Translations under genes and position numbers: made by a program
Shown: positions 30,071 to 38,465 of the stretch, piece after piece
Numbering within the stretch: the first letter of the stretch is position 1
How the letters are laid out: each line of letters starts with the position of its first letter
The notes under the pieces: generated by a model
What the model was told of the DNA's origin: nothing
What the model saw: the letters and a program-made list of their open reading frames with translations, nothing else
Databases searched by the model: none
Source of the DNA: Actinopolyspora lacussalsi subsp. righensis
GTDB taxonomy: Bacteria > Actinomycetota > Actinomycetes > Mycobacteriales > Pseudonocardiaceae
Assembly (NCBI RefSeq): GCF_900116555.1
Contig: NZ_FPAT01000001.1
Location: 372,001 to 436,000 of the forward strand
Reading direction: 5' to 3'
DNA: 64,000 bases

Positions 30071-30670
30071 ATGAGCACCCCGTCCTCCTCGTCCGAAACC
30101 GATCAGCCCGCCACGGTCGACCAACTGGCCACCGCGCTGCAAGCGCTGGGTCACTATCGCGGGACGAACACCGCCGACGAACACGCGGCCGCGGCCGAAC
30201 GGATCGGCGGCGAAGCGGTCTACCGCGCCTACCTGGCCAACGCGCTGCTCGGGGCCGCCCAGCTCGAAGCGATCCTGAACGAGTCCGGCGAATTCGACGC
30301 CGAACAGCGCACCGCCGTCTATCTGCAGCAGCAGCAAACCGCCGGGGTCGCGGGCGATCAGACCAGCATGCTCGAATTCCTGCGGTGGCAGTTGCTGCGG
30401 CTCGCCTCTCCACTGCGGGAGACCGCCCAATCCGAACAGGCGGGGCCGGTCCAGGTGGCCGCCGCGCAGACCGCCGAAGGGCTGGATCGGCTGCTGTCCG
30501 TGAGCGCGGCGAGCCAAACCCTCACCGAGCAGGCCGATATCGACTCGGTCGCCGAACAGCTCGACACAGCGCACCAGGCGCTGAGCAGCGCTGCCGAGAA
30601 CATCGACCAGCTGCGCGCGCTGACCGAGCGGGCCCGCTCCGGATCGGACTCCGGGAGTTCCGAGTCCTGA
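30071..30670 (+). CDS. Hypothetical helical protein
   Basis: A 199-residue Ala/Gln/Glu-rich protein with long predicted helices (ATVDQLATALQALGHY, AAAERIGGEAVYRAYLANAL, DSVAEQLDTAHQALSSAAEN), no signal peptide and no cysteine. It may form coiled coils. Codon usage and an ATG start support a real gene, but no family was recognised. The 275 bp before it contain no gene and no clear ribosome site; it is followed by the DUF2339-like membrane protein gene in the same direction, 186 bp away. Confidence 0.6.
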   Translation: MSTPSSSSETDQPATVDQLATALQALGHYRGTNTADEHAAAAERIGGEAVYRAYLANALLGAAQLEAILNESGEFDAEQRTAVYLQQQQTAGVAGDQTSMLEFLRWQLLRLASPLRETAQSEQAGPVQVAAAQTAEGLDRLLSVSAASQTLTEQADIDSVAEQLDTAHQALSSAAENIDQLRALTERARSGSDSGSSES

Positions 30671-30856
30671 AGCGGCCGAGGATGTCGCCCGCCTCCGGGA
30701 CAGCCGCTCACGCGGGGACGAGAGAGCGCGCCAAGCGGCCTCCAGGACGGGGAAGGCGGAAACCACCGGGCGACGGCCGGGTACTCACGGACACGGCCGG
30801 AGATCTGAGTATTCGTACTGTTCCCTCCCCGGTGTCGTGCACAGCATTTTGGAGGC

Positions 30857-32716
30857 ATGTCCGAGCCGGAGCACCCCACGCTGGAAGCGGTCGCCGCCGA
30901 ACTCGCCGAGATGAGTCGACGGCTCGACGTCCTCGCCGGTGCCGTACATCTCCGGGGGAACCGGCCCGCAACACATGATTCCGGGGAACAGCGAATCCCC
31001 TACCCGTCCGCTTCGGCACCGCGAGATTCGACACCGCAGGCCCCACCACCTCCGCCGAACGTCGAACCCGCCCCGTTCGATCCGTCGTGGCACGCACAAC
31101 CGGTACCACCCGCGGCCGTCATCACCGACGACGGGAAGCGGCGAACTCCGGAGTCCCGTTCCGTGGGGCACGGCTGGACTCCGAGCAGGCTGCTGGCCTG
31201 GATAGGCGGGGCGGTGACGCTGCTCGGCGTGGTCTTCCTGCTGGTGCTGGCGGTCCAACGTGGTTGGCTCGGCCCTGCCAGCCGCGTGCTCGGTGGTGCC
31301 GGTCTGGGAGCGGTGCTGCTGGCGGCGGCTTTCCGAGTACGCGGCAGACCCGGTGGCACGTCCGGCAGTTACGCGCTGGCCGCTACGGGGTTCGCCGTGT
31401 TGTACCTGGACACGGTCGCGGCCACCGTGCTGTACGACTACCTGTCGTTATTCGGTGGTCTCACCGCGGGGTTCGTCATCGCGGGCGGCGGATTGCTGTT
31501 GTCCGACCGGTGGCGTGCCCAGCCGGTGGCCGTGGGAGTCGTGGTGGGGTGCGCGGTGTGCGCGCCGTTGATCAACGGGGAGCCGAACACGACCCTGGTC
31601 GGCTTTCTGGCGTTGTTGCACCTGGCGGCGACCCCGGTGCAGCTCCGACACGGGTGGCGGCAACTGGCCCAGGTCGCCGCGTTGCCCGTGGTGATCGCCG
31701 CGATCCTCGCCGACGTCTGGGCGATGCTGACCGCGACCGACCACATCGCCGTGGTACTCGTGGTGAGCACCGCCTCGTTGCTGGGGATCGTGGTGGCCAC
31801 GCTCACCGCCGTCCTTCGTCCGGACGACAACACCGCGATCGCGGCGTTGGTGGCAGCACCGATACCGGTCCTGCTGGCCACACCGCTGGTGCAGCGTCCG
31901 TTCGCGGCCGCGCTCGCGGCGGGCGTGGCGGTGGTGCTGACGATCCTGTGGGGCCTGCGATTCGTTCCGAGCGGGCGTCTCCTCCCGAACCAGCGTGATC
32001 GACTCCCGGCGAAGTTCACCACCGCGGCGGGCGGGCTCGCGGCGTTGGCCGCGATGCAGGCAACGATGATCTCGCTCGACTCCTCGGCCTGGGCCACGGC
32101 GCTGCTCTGCGAGGCACTGCTGTTGACGCTCGGGGCGCTGTGGCTGCGCGGCCCCGGTGTGCTGCTCGGGGCGTTGAGCTACGCGACACTCGGCACTGTC
32201 ATGGCGCTGCACCACGACATCCCACCGTGGCTGCTGGTGCTGGTGTCGCGTTCCGCGGGTGTCGCCGGGGTTCTGGTGGGCGTGCTGACCGCACTGGTCG
32301 CGGTGGCGATTCCGCTCGCCGGGGTGCGCCTCGGCGTGCTGTCCCGCCCACCCTCGGCGAAGATCCTGTGGATCCTGTCCGGGATCCTGGTGCTGTATGG
32401 CACGGCCAGCGCGACGATGGCACTGGTGTCGCTGTTCCAGCAGGACCGTTCCGGGTTCCTCACCGGGCACGTATTGATCACGTTGAGCTGGGTCGTCCTC
32501 GCGATCGCGTTGCTGTTGCGCGGCATCACGCTGCCTTCGCTCCGTGTCGCGGGCATGGTGCTGCTTCCGGTGGCGCTGACCAAACTGTTCCTGTTCGATC
32601 TGGCCACTCTGGACGGTTTCGCGCGGGTGGTGGCGTTCTTGCTCACCGGCTTGGTGCTGCTGGCGGCCGGAGTGCGTTACGCGCGAGCGTTGAGCGACGA
32701 CTCGCCGGTCGGATGA
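30857..32716 (+). CDS. Large polytopic membrane protein, DUF2339 family
   Basis: A 619-residue protein with a short coiled N-terminus (AVAAELAEMSRRLDVLAG), a Pro-rich cytoplasmic linker (PQAPPPPPNVEPAP) and then many hydrophobic helices from LLAWIGGAVTLLGVVFLLVL to the end, about fourteen membrane segments. The arrangement matches DUF2339, predicted membrane proteins of unknown function. The ATG at 30857 follows GGAGG closely. No partner gene suggests a substrate; the next gene is a methyltransferase starting 63 bases downstream. Confidence 0.85.
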   Translation: MSEPEHPTLEAVAAELAEMSRRLDVLAGAVHLRGNRPATHDSGEQRIPYPSASAPRDSTPQAPPPPPNVEPAPFDPSWHAQPVPPAAVITDDGKRRTPESRSVGHGWTPSRLLAWIGGAVTLLGVVFLLVLAVQRGWLGPASRVLGGAGLGAVLLAAAFRVRGRPGGTSGSYALAATGFAVLYLDTVAATVLYDYLSLFGGLTAGFVIAGGGLLLSDRWRAQPVAVGVVVGCAVCAPLINGEPNTTLVGFLALLHLAATPVQLRHGWRQLAQVAALPVVIAAILADVWAMLTATDHIAVVLVVSTASLLGIVVATLTAVLRPDDNTAIAALVAAPIPVLLATPLVQRPFAAALAAGVAVVLTILWGLRFVPSGRLLPNQRDRLPAKFTTAAGGLAALAAMQATMISLDSSAWATALLCEALLLTLGALWLRGPGVLLGALSYATLGTVMALHHDIPPWLLVLVSRSAGVAGVLVGVLTALVAVAIPLAGVRLGVLSRPPSAKILWILSGILVLYGTASATMALVSLFQQDRSGFLTGHVLITLSWVVLAIALLLRGITLPSLRVAGMVLLPVALTKLFLFDLATLDGFARVVAFLLTGLVLLAAGVRYARALSDDSPVG

Positions 32717-32779
32717 ACTCGCACCTCGCACTCGGAGCAATATTGATCTTCGCTCCGTGCGGAGAGGTAGGCTGTCGGC

Positions 32780-33601
32780 ATGTCGCACGATGCGGATTTG
32801 GCCGGCCAGGTGGAGGGCGCGAACCTCGACCAGCCCAACATCGCGAGGATGTACGACTACCACCTCGGTGGATCCGCGAACTTCGCCATCGACCGGACCG
32901 TGGCCGAACAAGCGCTGCGGCTCGTGCCCACGGAACGGGACTACTGCTGGGCCAACCGCGCGTTTCTGGGCCGCGCGGTCCGCCACCTGATCACCGAGCA
33001 CGGGATCGACCAGTTCCTCGATCTCGGTTCCGGTGTGCCGACGGTGGGCAATGTGCACGAGATCGCCCACCAGCACGAGCCGTCAGCACGCGTGGCCTAC
33101 GTGGACTGGGAACCCGTCGCCTGTCACCACGCGCGCCAGCTGCTCGGCGCCGACGAGCACCGGGTGACGGTGACCGAGGCGGACGTGTGCGAGCCCGAGA
33201 CCGTGCTCAACGCTGTCGGAGTGGCCGGACTGTTGGACTTTGCCCGCCCGATCGCGGTGCTGGCGTTCGGGATCCTGGACATTCTTCCCACCACCGACGG
33301 GGCGGGACTGGTGTCCCGCTACCGCGAGGCGTGCACGTCCGGCAGCGCGCTGGCGCTGTCCAACAACGCCCAGCTCAGCCGTACCGACGAGGAGGTGGCG
33401 GCGCTGCGTTCCCTGCTGGCCGACACCTCCACGCCGAATCTGTACCTGCGCACCAGCGAGGAGGTCGCCGCGCTGCTGCCCGGCTACGAACTGCTGACCC
33501 CGGGAGTGGTGCCCGCGTCGCTGTGGCGCCCCGACCGGCACGTCACCGAGCAGGAGGCTCAGCGCGGCAACGTCTACGGCGCCGTCGGAATCCTGCCGTA
33601 G
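32780..33601 (+). CDS. SAM-dependent methyltransferase, Methyltransf_19 family (paralogue 2)
   Basis: A 273-residue protein with IARMYDYHLGGSANFAIDR near residue 22 and the SAM loop FLDLGSGVPTVGNVHEIAH. A DWEP acidic motif follows at the ribose site (AYVDWEPVACHHA), where the other copies read VDNEP or VDIEP. It resembles the 4138 and 49784 copies throughout, and the three differ mostly in the C-terminal third. Substrate unknown. It stands between a DUF2339 protein and a lipoprotein gene. Confidence 0.92.
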   Translation: MSHDADLAGQVEGANLDQPNIARMYDYHLGGSANFAIDRTVAEQALRLVPTERDYCWANRAFLGRAVRHLITEHGIDQFLDLGSGVPTVGNVHEIAHQHEPSARVAYVDWEPVACHHARQLLGADEHRVTVTEADVCEPETVLNAVGVAGLLDFARPIAVLAFGILDILPTTDGAGLVSRYREACTSGSALALSNNAQLSRTDEEVAALRSLLADTSTPNLYLRTSEEVAALLPGYELLTPGVVPASLWRPDRHVTEQEAQRGNVYGAVGILP

Positions 33602-33723
33602 CTCCCGGAACCGCGGCCGAACCCGCGCGGGAGCACCACCGGAGATCTCGCTGCGCCTGCCGCTGCCACCGTGGTCATCACCGGCACACCGCTCGACAGC
33701 CACCGGCATCGAGCCGTGCGATC

Positions 33724-34425
33724 ATGACCATCATGAGCCCCCGGTGGATCGTGACGCTGTTCCCGCTCGTCATGGCCGTCGTCATGACCGGTTGCGTCGC
33801 GCATCCGACACAACCCGCCGAGGAAACGTCGGAGCCCTCGTCGGCCGCGTTCACCTCCACCACCTCGGCCGTCGAGGATTCCGCCGGAACGGGTGTGGGA
33901 TCAGCGAACGACGGGAGAGCATCCTCACCTTCGAGCGCACCTACGAACTCGTCGGCATCGGACTGCCCGGAAGCGGGTGTGCGTCTCACGACCGACCTGG
34001 TGGAAGTGGCGATGGGCCTGCGGCTGATGCACGTCGAACTGGCCAACTGCGGTGACCGGCCCTACAGGCTGAACGGCTACCCGCGTGTGCGCGTGCTGGA
34101 CGAGCAGCGGCGAGCGTTGGACGTCCGTGTCGAGCGGGGATCGGCGGACATCGCGACCGTCGACGGCTTCGACACGCCGCCGGAAGCGATCACGGTGCGA
34201 CCGGGCGAGCACGCCGAGGCCCAGCTGATGTGGCGCAACACCCACGCGAGCATGAACGCCCCGCAGGTCGGCGAGTACCTGAAGATCGCTCCGGCGCGGG
34301 ACCGCCCCTGGCAGTCAGTGGTGCCGGTGGGCCGGGAACGGAACTCGCCAGAGCAGGAACGCGACGAGATCACCATCAACCTCGGCAGTACCGGCGAGCT
34401 CGGGGTCCGCGCCTGGTTCCGCTAG
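33724..34425 (+). CDS. DUF4232 lipoprotein
   Basis: A 233-residue secreted lipoprotein: short signal (WIVTLFPLVMAVVMTGC, lipobox VMTGC), a Ser/Thr-rich low-complexity linker of about 50 residues, then a DUF4232-type beta-sandwich (MHVELANCGDRPYRLNGYP; HAEAQLMWRN). DUF4232 proteins are cell-surface proteins of unknown role in actinomycetes. Starts at 33724 or 33733 both give the same signal. The tail is followed by an intergenic repeat element and the Rrf2 gene. Confidence 0.85.
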   Translation: MTIMSPRWIVTLFPLVMAVVMTGCVAHPTQPAEETSEPSSAAFTSTTSAVEDSAGTGVGSANDGRASSPSSAPTNSSASDCPEAGVRLTTDLVEVAMGLRLMHVELANCGDRPYRLNGYPRVRVLDEQRRALDVRVERGSADIATVDGFDTPPEAITVRPGEHAEAQLMWRNTHASMNAPQVGEYLKIAPARDRPWQSVVPVGRERNSPEQERDEITINLGSTGELGVRAWFR

Positions 34426-34497
34426 AACTCTCCCGGCGACGGAACGAGGTCGTGCGGACGGCCGATCGAGGTCGAGCACCCGGGACCGGCGAGCCGT

Positions 34498-34545
34498 GCG
34501 GGAGGTTCCGCCAGGCGAGCAGCCCCACAACCCTGCCGGAGAACT
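34498..34545 (-). repeat. Dispersed intergenic repeat, copy A
   Basis: Read on the minus strand, these 48 bp match the plus-strand copy at 53451-53498 at 40 positions, including the blocks GGGTTGT and TGGCGGAACCTCCCGC. It lies just beyond the 3' end of the Rrf2 gene, outside any gene. Confidence 0.7.
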
Positions 34546-34553
34546 CCGACGAG

Positions 34554-35000
34554 CTATTCCCGCGTCGGCTCCCGGTCGAGACGTCGCATCTCGCGCACCC
34601 CGTCGGCGAGCGTGCGATCACCGAGCGCGTCGAGCACGGCCCGCTCCACGTCCTCGGTCAGCTCGGCGAAGTAGGCCTGCGCGTTCGCGGCGCCCCGGCA
34701 GTCGTGCTCACCGCCCGTGCGGCAGTTCCAGAGCGGTTTGTCGCCGGTCGAGCAGCGGTAGATCTCGGCCAGGGTGATCTCCTCGGCGGCCCGCGCCAAC
34801 CGGGCTCCCCCCGTGCGCCCCTTGGTGCAGACGACGAGTTCGGAACGGGTCAGCGGGAGGAGCAGCTTGCGAACCAGGCTCGCGTTGGTGTCCATCCGCT
34901 CGGCGAGCTGGGCGGAGCTCAGGGTCGGATCCCCCTCCTCGTCGGCGACGGCGAGCAGCAACATCGCCATCAGTGAGCTGGAAAACCTGATGTCCAGCAC
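34554..35000 (-). CDS. Rrf2-family transcriptional regulator
   Basis: A 148-residue Rrf2 protein (winged helix: SSAQLAERMDTNASLVRKLL, then GRTGGARLARAAEEITLAEI). Four cysteines in its middle and C-terminal half (VVCTKG, YRCSTG, WNCRTG, HDCRGA) could bind an iron-sulfur cluster or act as redox sensors, as in IscR and NsrR, but their spacing is not the standard one. The GTG start at 35000 has GGGAGGT nine bases upstream, better than the ATG at 35054. It is divergent from an Old Yellow Enzyme gene, with an inverted repeat between them, so it probably represses that gene until electrophile or redox stress. Confidence 0.9.
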   Translation of the reverse strand: MLDIRFSSSLMAMLLLAVADEEGDPTLSSAQLAERMDTNASLVRKLLLPLTRSELVVCTKGRTGGARLARAAEEITLAEIYRCSTGDKPLWNCRTGGEHDCRGAANAQAYFAELTEDVERAVLDALGDRTLADGVREMRRLDREPTRE

Positions 35001-35091
35001 GCGGGCAACACCTCCCTCCGTCGACCTCGGCCGAGCGCTCCCAGCGATCGACACCCCAGGTTAGCAACGCCACCGAGGTCCCTCACACCAG

Positions 35092-35118
35092 AAAGTGTAT
35101 CTTTGTGAAGAACACTTT
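35092..35118. promoter_or_regulatory. Inverted repeat, candidate Rrf2 operator
   Basis: AAAGTGT-N13-ACACTTT lies in the AT-rich divergent region, 26 bases before the Old Yellow Enzyme start and 92 bases from the Rrf2 start. Its size suits a dimeric Rrf2 regulator, and it would overlap the promoter or first transcribed bases of the enzyme gene. Confidence 0.6.
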
Positions 35119-35143
35119 TCATGTAGAGCAGGAGGAAGATCGC

Positions 35144-36265
35144 ATGTCCGCTCGCGCAGCGCAGGCACTCGCCCGTCCGTTCGCTCTCGGATCGATGGAG
35201 CTGCCGAACCGGTTGGTCATGGCACCGATGACCCGTGGTCAGTCACCCGACGGGATTCCCGACGAGAACGTGGCCGCCTACTACGCGCGGCGTGCCGCCG
35301 CGGGAACCGGTCTGATCATCACCGAGGGCACCTACATCGACGACCCCTCGGCCGGGGACGGCAAGAACGTGCCGCGGTTTCACGAGGAGGGCCCCTTGGC
35401 GGGCTGGCGCGACGTCGTCACAGCGGTGCACGAACAGGGTGGAAAGATCATGCCGCAGCTGTGGCACGTCGGCATCCAGCGCAGGGCGGGCAAGCCACCG
35501 GTTCCCGAAGCGCCCTCGGTCGGCCCCTCCGGTATCGCGCTGGACGGCACCCGGCAGGCGGGCGAGGATCTCTCCCTCGCCGACATCGAACGGCTCGTCG
35601 AGGCCTTCGCCGAAGCAGCAGGACAGGCCGAGCGCATCGGCTTCGACGGCGTGGAGCTGCACGGAGCGCACGGTTACCTGATCGACCAGTTCCTCTGGGA
35701 ACGCACCAACCGACGTACCGACGCCTACGGCGGTTCCCCGGTGGAGCGCACCAGGTTCGCCGCCGACATTGTCGCTGCCGTGCGTGAGCGGGTATCGGCG
35801 GACTTCCCCGTGGTGCTGCGGTTCTCGCAGTGGAAGGCCGACAACTACGACGCCAAACTCGCCGAGACCCCGGACGAGCTGCAGCGGATACTCGCCCCGC
35901 TGAGCGAGGCCGGGCTCGACGCCTTCCACGCCTCCGGACGCCGCTACTGGGAACCCGAGTTCCCGGAATCCGACCCGGACCTCAACATCGGCGGCTGGGC
36001 CCGCAAGCTCACCGGCAAGCCGGTCATCACCGTCGGCTCGGTCGGGTTGGACGCGGTGTTCGACCCCGCCACCCTCGGCGAGGGCGCGGGCACCAACGTG
36101 GCCAGCGTCGAAGGGCTGGCAGAACGGTTGGAGCGCGAGGAGTTCGACCTCGTCGCGGTCGGCCGCGCCCTGCTGGCCGATCCGGAGTGGAGCCGGAAGG
36201 TGCTCGACGGCCGGGAGACGGAACTCGTCCCGTTCACCCGCGAGGCGATGAGCACGCTGTACTGA
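35144..36265 (+). CDS. NADH:flavin oxidoreductase, Old Yellow Enzyme family
   Basis: A 373-residue FMN-dependent ene-reductase that reduces activated C=C bonds of enones and other electrophiles. Motifs: LPNRLVMAPMTRGQ, AGTGLIITEGTYI, QLWHVGIQRR, GFDGVELHGAHGYLIDQFLW (His-Gly-Ala-His active-site pair), RTDAYGGSPVERTRF and VGRALLADPEW. The ATG at 35144 follows GGAGGAAG with a five-base gap. It faces the Rrf2 regulator across an operator-like repeat, suggesting induction by reactive electrophiles. The gene ends before a strong hairpin. Confidence 0.95.
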   Translation: MSARAAQALARPFALGSMELPNRLVMAPMTRGQSPDGIPDENVAAYYARRAAAGTGLIITEGTYIDDPSAGDGKNVPRFHEEGPLAGWRDVVTAVHEQGGKIMPQLWHVGIQRRAGKPPVPEAPSVGPSGIALDGTRQAGEDLSLADIERLVEAFAEAAGQAERIGFDGVELHGAHGYLIDQFLWERTNRRTDAYGGSPVERTRFAADIVAAVRERVSADFPVVLRFSQWKADNYDAKLAETPDELQRILAPLSEAGLDAFHASGRRYWEPEFPESDPDLNIGGWARKLTGKPVITVGSVGLDAVFDPATLGEGAGTNVASVEGLAERLEREEFDLVAVGRALLADPEWSRKVLDGRETELVPFTREAMSTLY

Positions 36266-36338
36266 ATCAACGGCCGGGTGAGTGGCGAGCTACGGTCGCG
36301 GCCCCATCGCGGGACACAGCGGCGGGCTACTGCCCGGA

Positions 36339-36377
36339 GGCCTCGTCGGAGCGCCGTGACGACGCTCCGGCGAGGCC
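36339..36377. terminator. Hairpin terminator between OYE gene and the metal operon
   Basis: A 15-bp GC stem GGCCTCGTCGGAGCG / CGCTCCGGCGAGGCC with one mismatch and a 9-base loop, in the gap between two convergent transcripts. Confidence 0.7.
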
Positions 36378-36478
36378 TTGTCACACCGGCCGAACAGCCA
36401 CGCTGACCGGATCAGTCGTCGTCGCTGTCGTCCTGCTCGCTCCGGTCATCACGATCATCTCGGTCGTCTCGGGGGGCG

Positions 36479-37516
36479 TCACGGGATGAAAACCCCATCG
36501 ACGCGCGCGTTGGGCGGCCCTTCCGCACGGCCCCAGCACATCCGCGACCAGGGCATCTTGAGCTCCGTGGTGTCGACCGCCGAATGCGGTGCGAGCTCGG
36601 CGATGTCCCTCGCCGACTCGGCCCGGGAGAACACCGCCTCGTTGTAGCGGTGCCCGGTGTCGGCGGCGATGAACAGCACCGGCCCCGACGACCGGAAGTA
36701 CCGCTCCCAGCGTGCTGCCAGGTACGCCGCGCCGCTGGACAACCCCGCGAACACGGCGTGCCTGCGCAGCAGGTCCGTGCTCGCCGACAGCGCGGTGTCG
36801 AAGGAGATCCAGTGCAGTGTGTCGTAGGCGGTGTGCTCGACGTTGCCGAACGGGATGGAACTGCCGATCCCGGCGATGATCATCTCGCTGTCGGAGACGT
36901 GTTCGGCGCCGAAAGTGATGCTGCCGAACGGTTGAACACCCACCAGTCCGACATCCGTTCCGGTCCCGCGGAGATACCTGGCCAGCGCCCCCGTGGAGGC
37001 GCCGGAACCGACGCCGCCGACGATCGTGAGTGCTTCACCGTCCAGTTCGGTGCGGATACGATCCGCGATCGGGCGATAACCGAGACAGTGAATGTCGTCG
37101 TGGTACTGCCGCATCCAGTGGTAGTGCGTGTTCTCGTCCAGCAGTTGTCGCACGCGACGCACCCGCAGACTCTGGTCGAGTTTGAGATCCGCCGACGGTT
37201 CGACCTGCTCCAGACGGCAGCCCAGCAGGACGAGTTGGTTGTACAGCGTGGAATCGATGGTCGTCGAGCCGACGATGTGGCACCCGAGTCCGTACCTGTG
37301 GCAGGCGAGCGCGAGCGCGTAGGCGTAGATACCGCTCGAACTGTCCAGCAGGGTGTCCCCGGGACGCACACGCCCCTGTTCGAGCAATCGCTCGACCGCC
37401 GTCAGGGCGGAGACGACTTTCATCGTCTCAAATCGAAGGCATACGAGTCCCCTGTCGAGCCGGATCAGATCGGGGCGTGCGACTGCGTCCGCGATGTGCT
37501 CGTCCATGATCACCAT
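36479..37516 (-). CDS. PLP-dependent enzyme of the cysteine-synthase fold (SbnA/CysK-like)
   Basis: A 345-residue fold-type II PLP enzyme. Lys33 in RFETMKVVSAL is the likely Schiff-base lysine, SSSG at 59-62 replaces the usual substrate loop TSGNTG, GGVGSGASTGALARYL binds the phosphate and AGLSSGAAYLAA is conserved. It probably performs beta-replacement on an O-phosphorylated amino acid; the altered loop (SSSGIYA) suggests an unusual substrate. Its first 30 codons overlap the end of the kinase gene, which could supply that phosphoester. It is last in the metal-uptake operon. ATG 37516 is chosen, with 37507 possible. A metallophore role is inferred from context. Confidence 0.85.
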   Translation of the reverse strand: MVIMDEHIADAVARPDLIRLDRGLVCLRFETMKVVSALTAVERLLEQGRVRPGDTLLDSSSGIYAYALALACHRYGLGCHIVGSTTIDSTLYNQLVLLGCRLEQVEPSADLKLDQSLRVRRVRQLLDENTHYHWMRQYHDDIHCLGYRPIADRIRTELDGEALTIVGGVGSGASTGALARYLRGTGTDVGLVGVQPFGSITFGAEHVSDSEMIIAGIGSSIPFGNVEHTAYDTLHWISFDTALSASTDLLRRHAVFAGLSSGAAYLAARWERYFRSSGPVLFIAADTGHRYNEAVFSRAESARDIAELAPHSAVDTTELKMPWSRMCWGRAEGPPNARVDGVFIP

Positions 37517-38465
37517 CACCGTTTCGGGAACGAGGCCGAGTGCTGAACACTCGCGTGCTGGGAATGTCGTTGCGGTCCAGTTCGAACAGGCATGCCCGGA
37601 TCCGGTCTCCCGTACCGGGCTGGTTCGGGTCGAAGAGCAGACCCGCGACATTGCCGCTGTGGGCGATCTGCAGGCCGACGGCGCCGACCCGTTCGGCGAT
37701 CTCCGCGAGTGAGTCCAGTTGGCTCTTGTCGAGGATGCGCTGGTTGTACCGGGCGCTCTCGGTGCTGACCCTGCCGAGTAGGGCGACGTCGGACCGGGCC
37801 ACGGCTCGGCGCAGCAGTGCGCGCAGTCGTTCACCGACCCGCACGTCCCGGTCACGGATGTGGTGGGTACCCAACTCCAGGGTGTCGACACCGGTGGCGC
37901 CTTCGGTGAGGCATCCCACCACCACCGCCGGGGGAAGCCGGTCGCCGAGATCCTCGAGGACCCGCCCCTCCCGTTGCGCGAACAGCAGGGCCCTGTCGTC
38001 GAACATCAGCGGATCACTGGCGCGTTCGGCCGACACCGCGATTGTCGACACGGTCTCGGCGGGAAGGTGCACACCGTAGGCATCCACGACGGCGCGGATC
38101 GCGGCCAGCACGTCGGCACTCGACGACCCCATCCCGAGACCGTCGGGAACCTCGCTGCTGAGGAACAGTTGTCCGCCACACGGAGTTCGTGCCGTGGTGC
38201 TGCCACAGAGTTCGCAGGTCAGGATCGCCGCTCGTCGCGCCTTACTTCGGTCGTTCGGGCTGATGACCACGCTGTCCGCGGTCGTGTCGGGGTCGGGCAC
38301 GAAGACGGCCCTGCTACGGGGGCCGGCCAGTGGCATGGTCACCAGAGCCCGACAGGCCGCTCCTCGGTCATCGAGGAAGGCTCCTTGCAGGATTTCACCG
38401 TGATGGCAGCTGGATTGCCCCGTCCCGGTGGTCGGGGGAGTTTTCCGGTCGGTGGGTGCGTTCAT
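37428..38465 (-). CDS. GHMP-superfamily kinase, PduX (L-threonine kinase)-like
   Basis: A 345-residue kinase. The start GQSSCHHGEILQGAF parallels the GxxGELxQG motif of L-threonine kinases, the phosphate-binding GHMP loop VPDGLGMGSSSADV lies at 107-119, and LQIAHSGNVAGLLFD is the C-terminal Gly-rich motif. It probably phosphorylates a hydroxy-amino acid such as threonine or serine. Cobalamin genes, the usual PduX context, are absent here. It overlaps the upstream DUF364 gene by four bases (ATGA) and the PLP gene by 89 bases, so synthesis of these three proteins is coupled. The last 30 residues are in the overlap and look less conserved. Confidence 0.85.
   Translation of the reverse strand: MNAPTDRKTPPTTGTGQSSCHHGEILQGAFLDDRGAACRALVTMPLAGPRSRAVFVPDPDTTADSVVISPNDRSKARRAAILTCELCGSTTARTPCGGQLFLSSEVPDGLGMGSSSADVLAAIRAVVDAYGVHLPAETVSTIAVSAERASDPLMFDDRALLFAQREGRVLEDLGDRLPPAVVVGCLTEGATGVDTLELGTHHIRDRDVRVGERLRALLRRAVARSDVALLGRVSTESARYNQRILDKSQLDSLAEIAERVGAVGLQIAHSGNVAGLLFDPNQPGTGDRIRACLFELDRNDIPSTRVFSTRPRSRNGDGDHGRAHRGRSRTPRSDPARQGTRMPSI

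Noticed and set aside
37428-38465. Cobalamin-salvage threonine kinase
   Set aside because: The fold fits PduX, but no cobinamide or pdu/cob genes are around and the operon is a metal-uptake operon.
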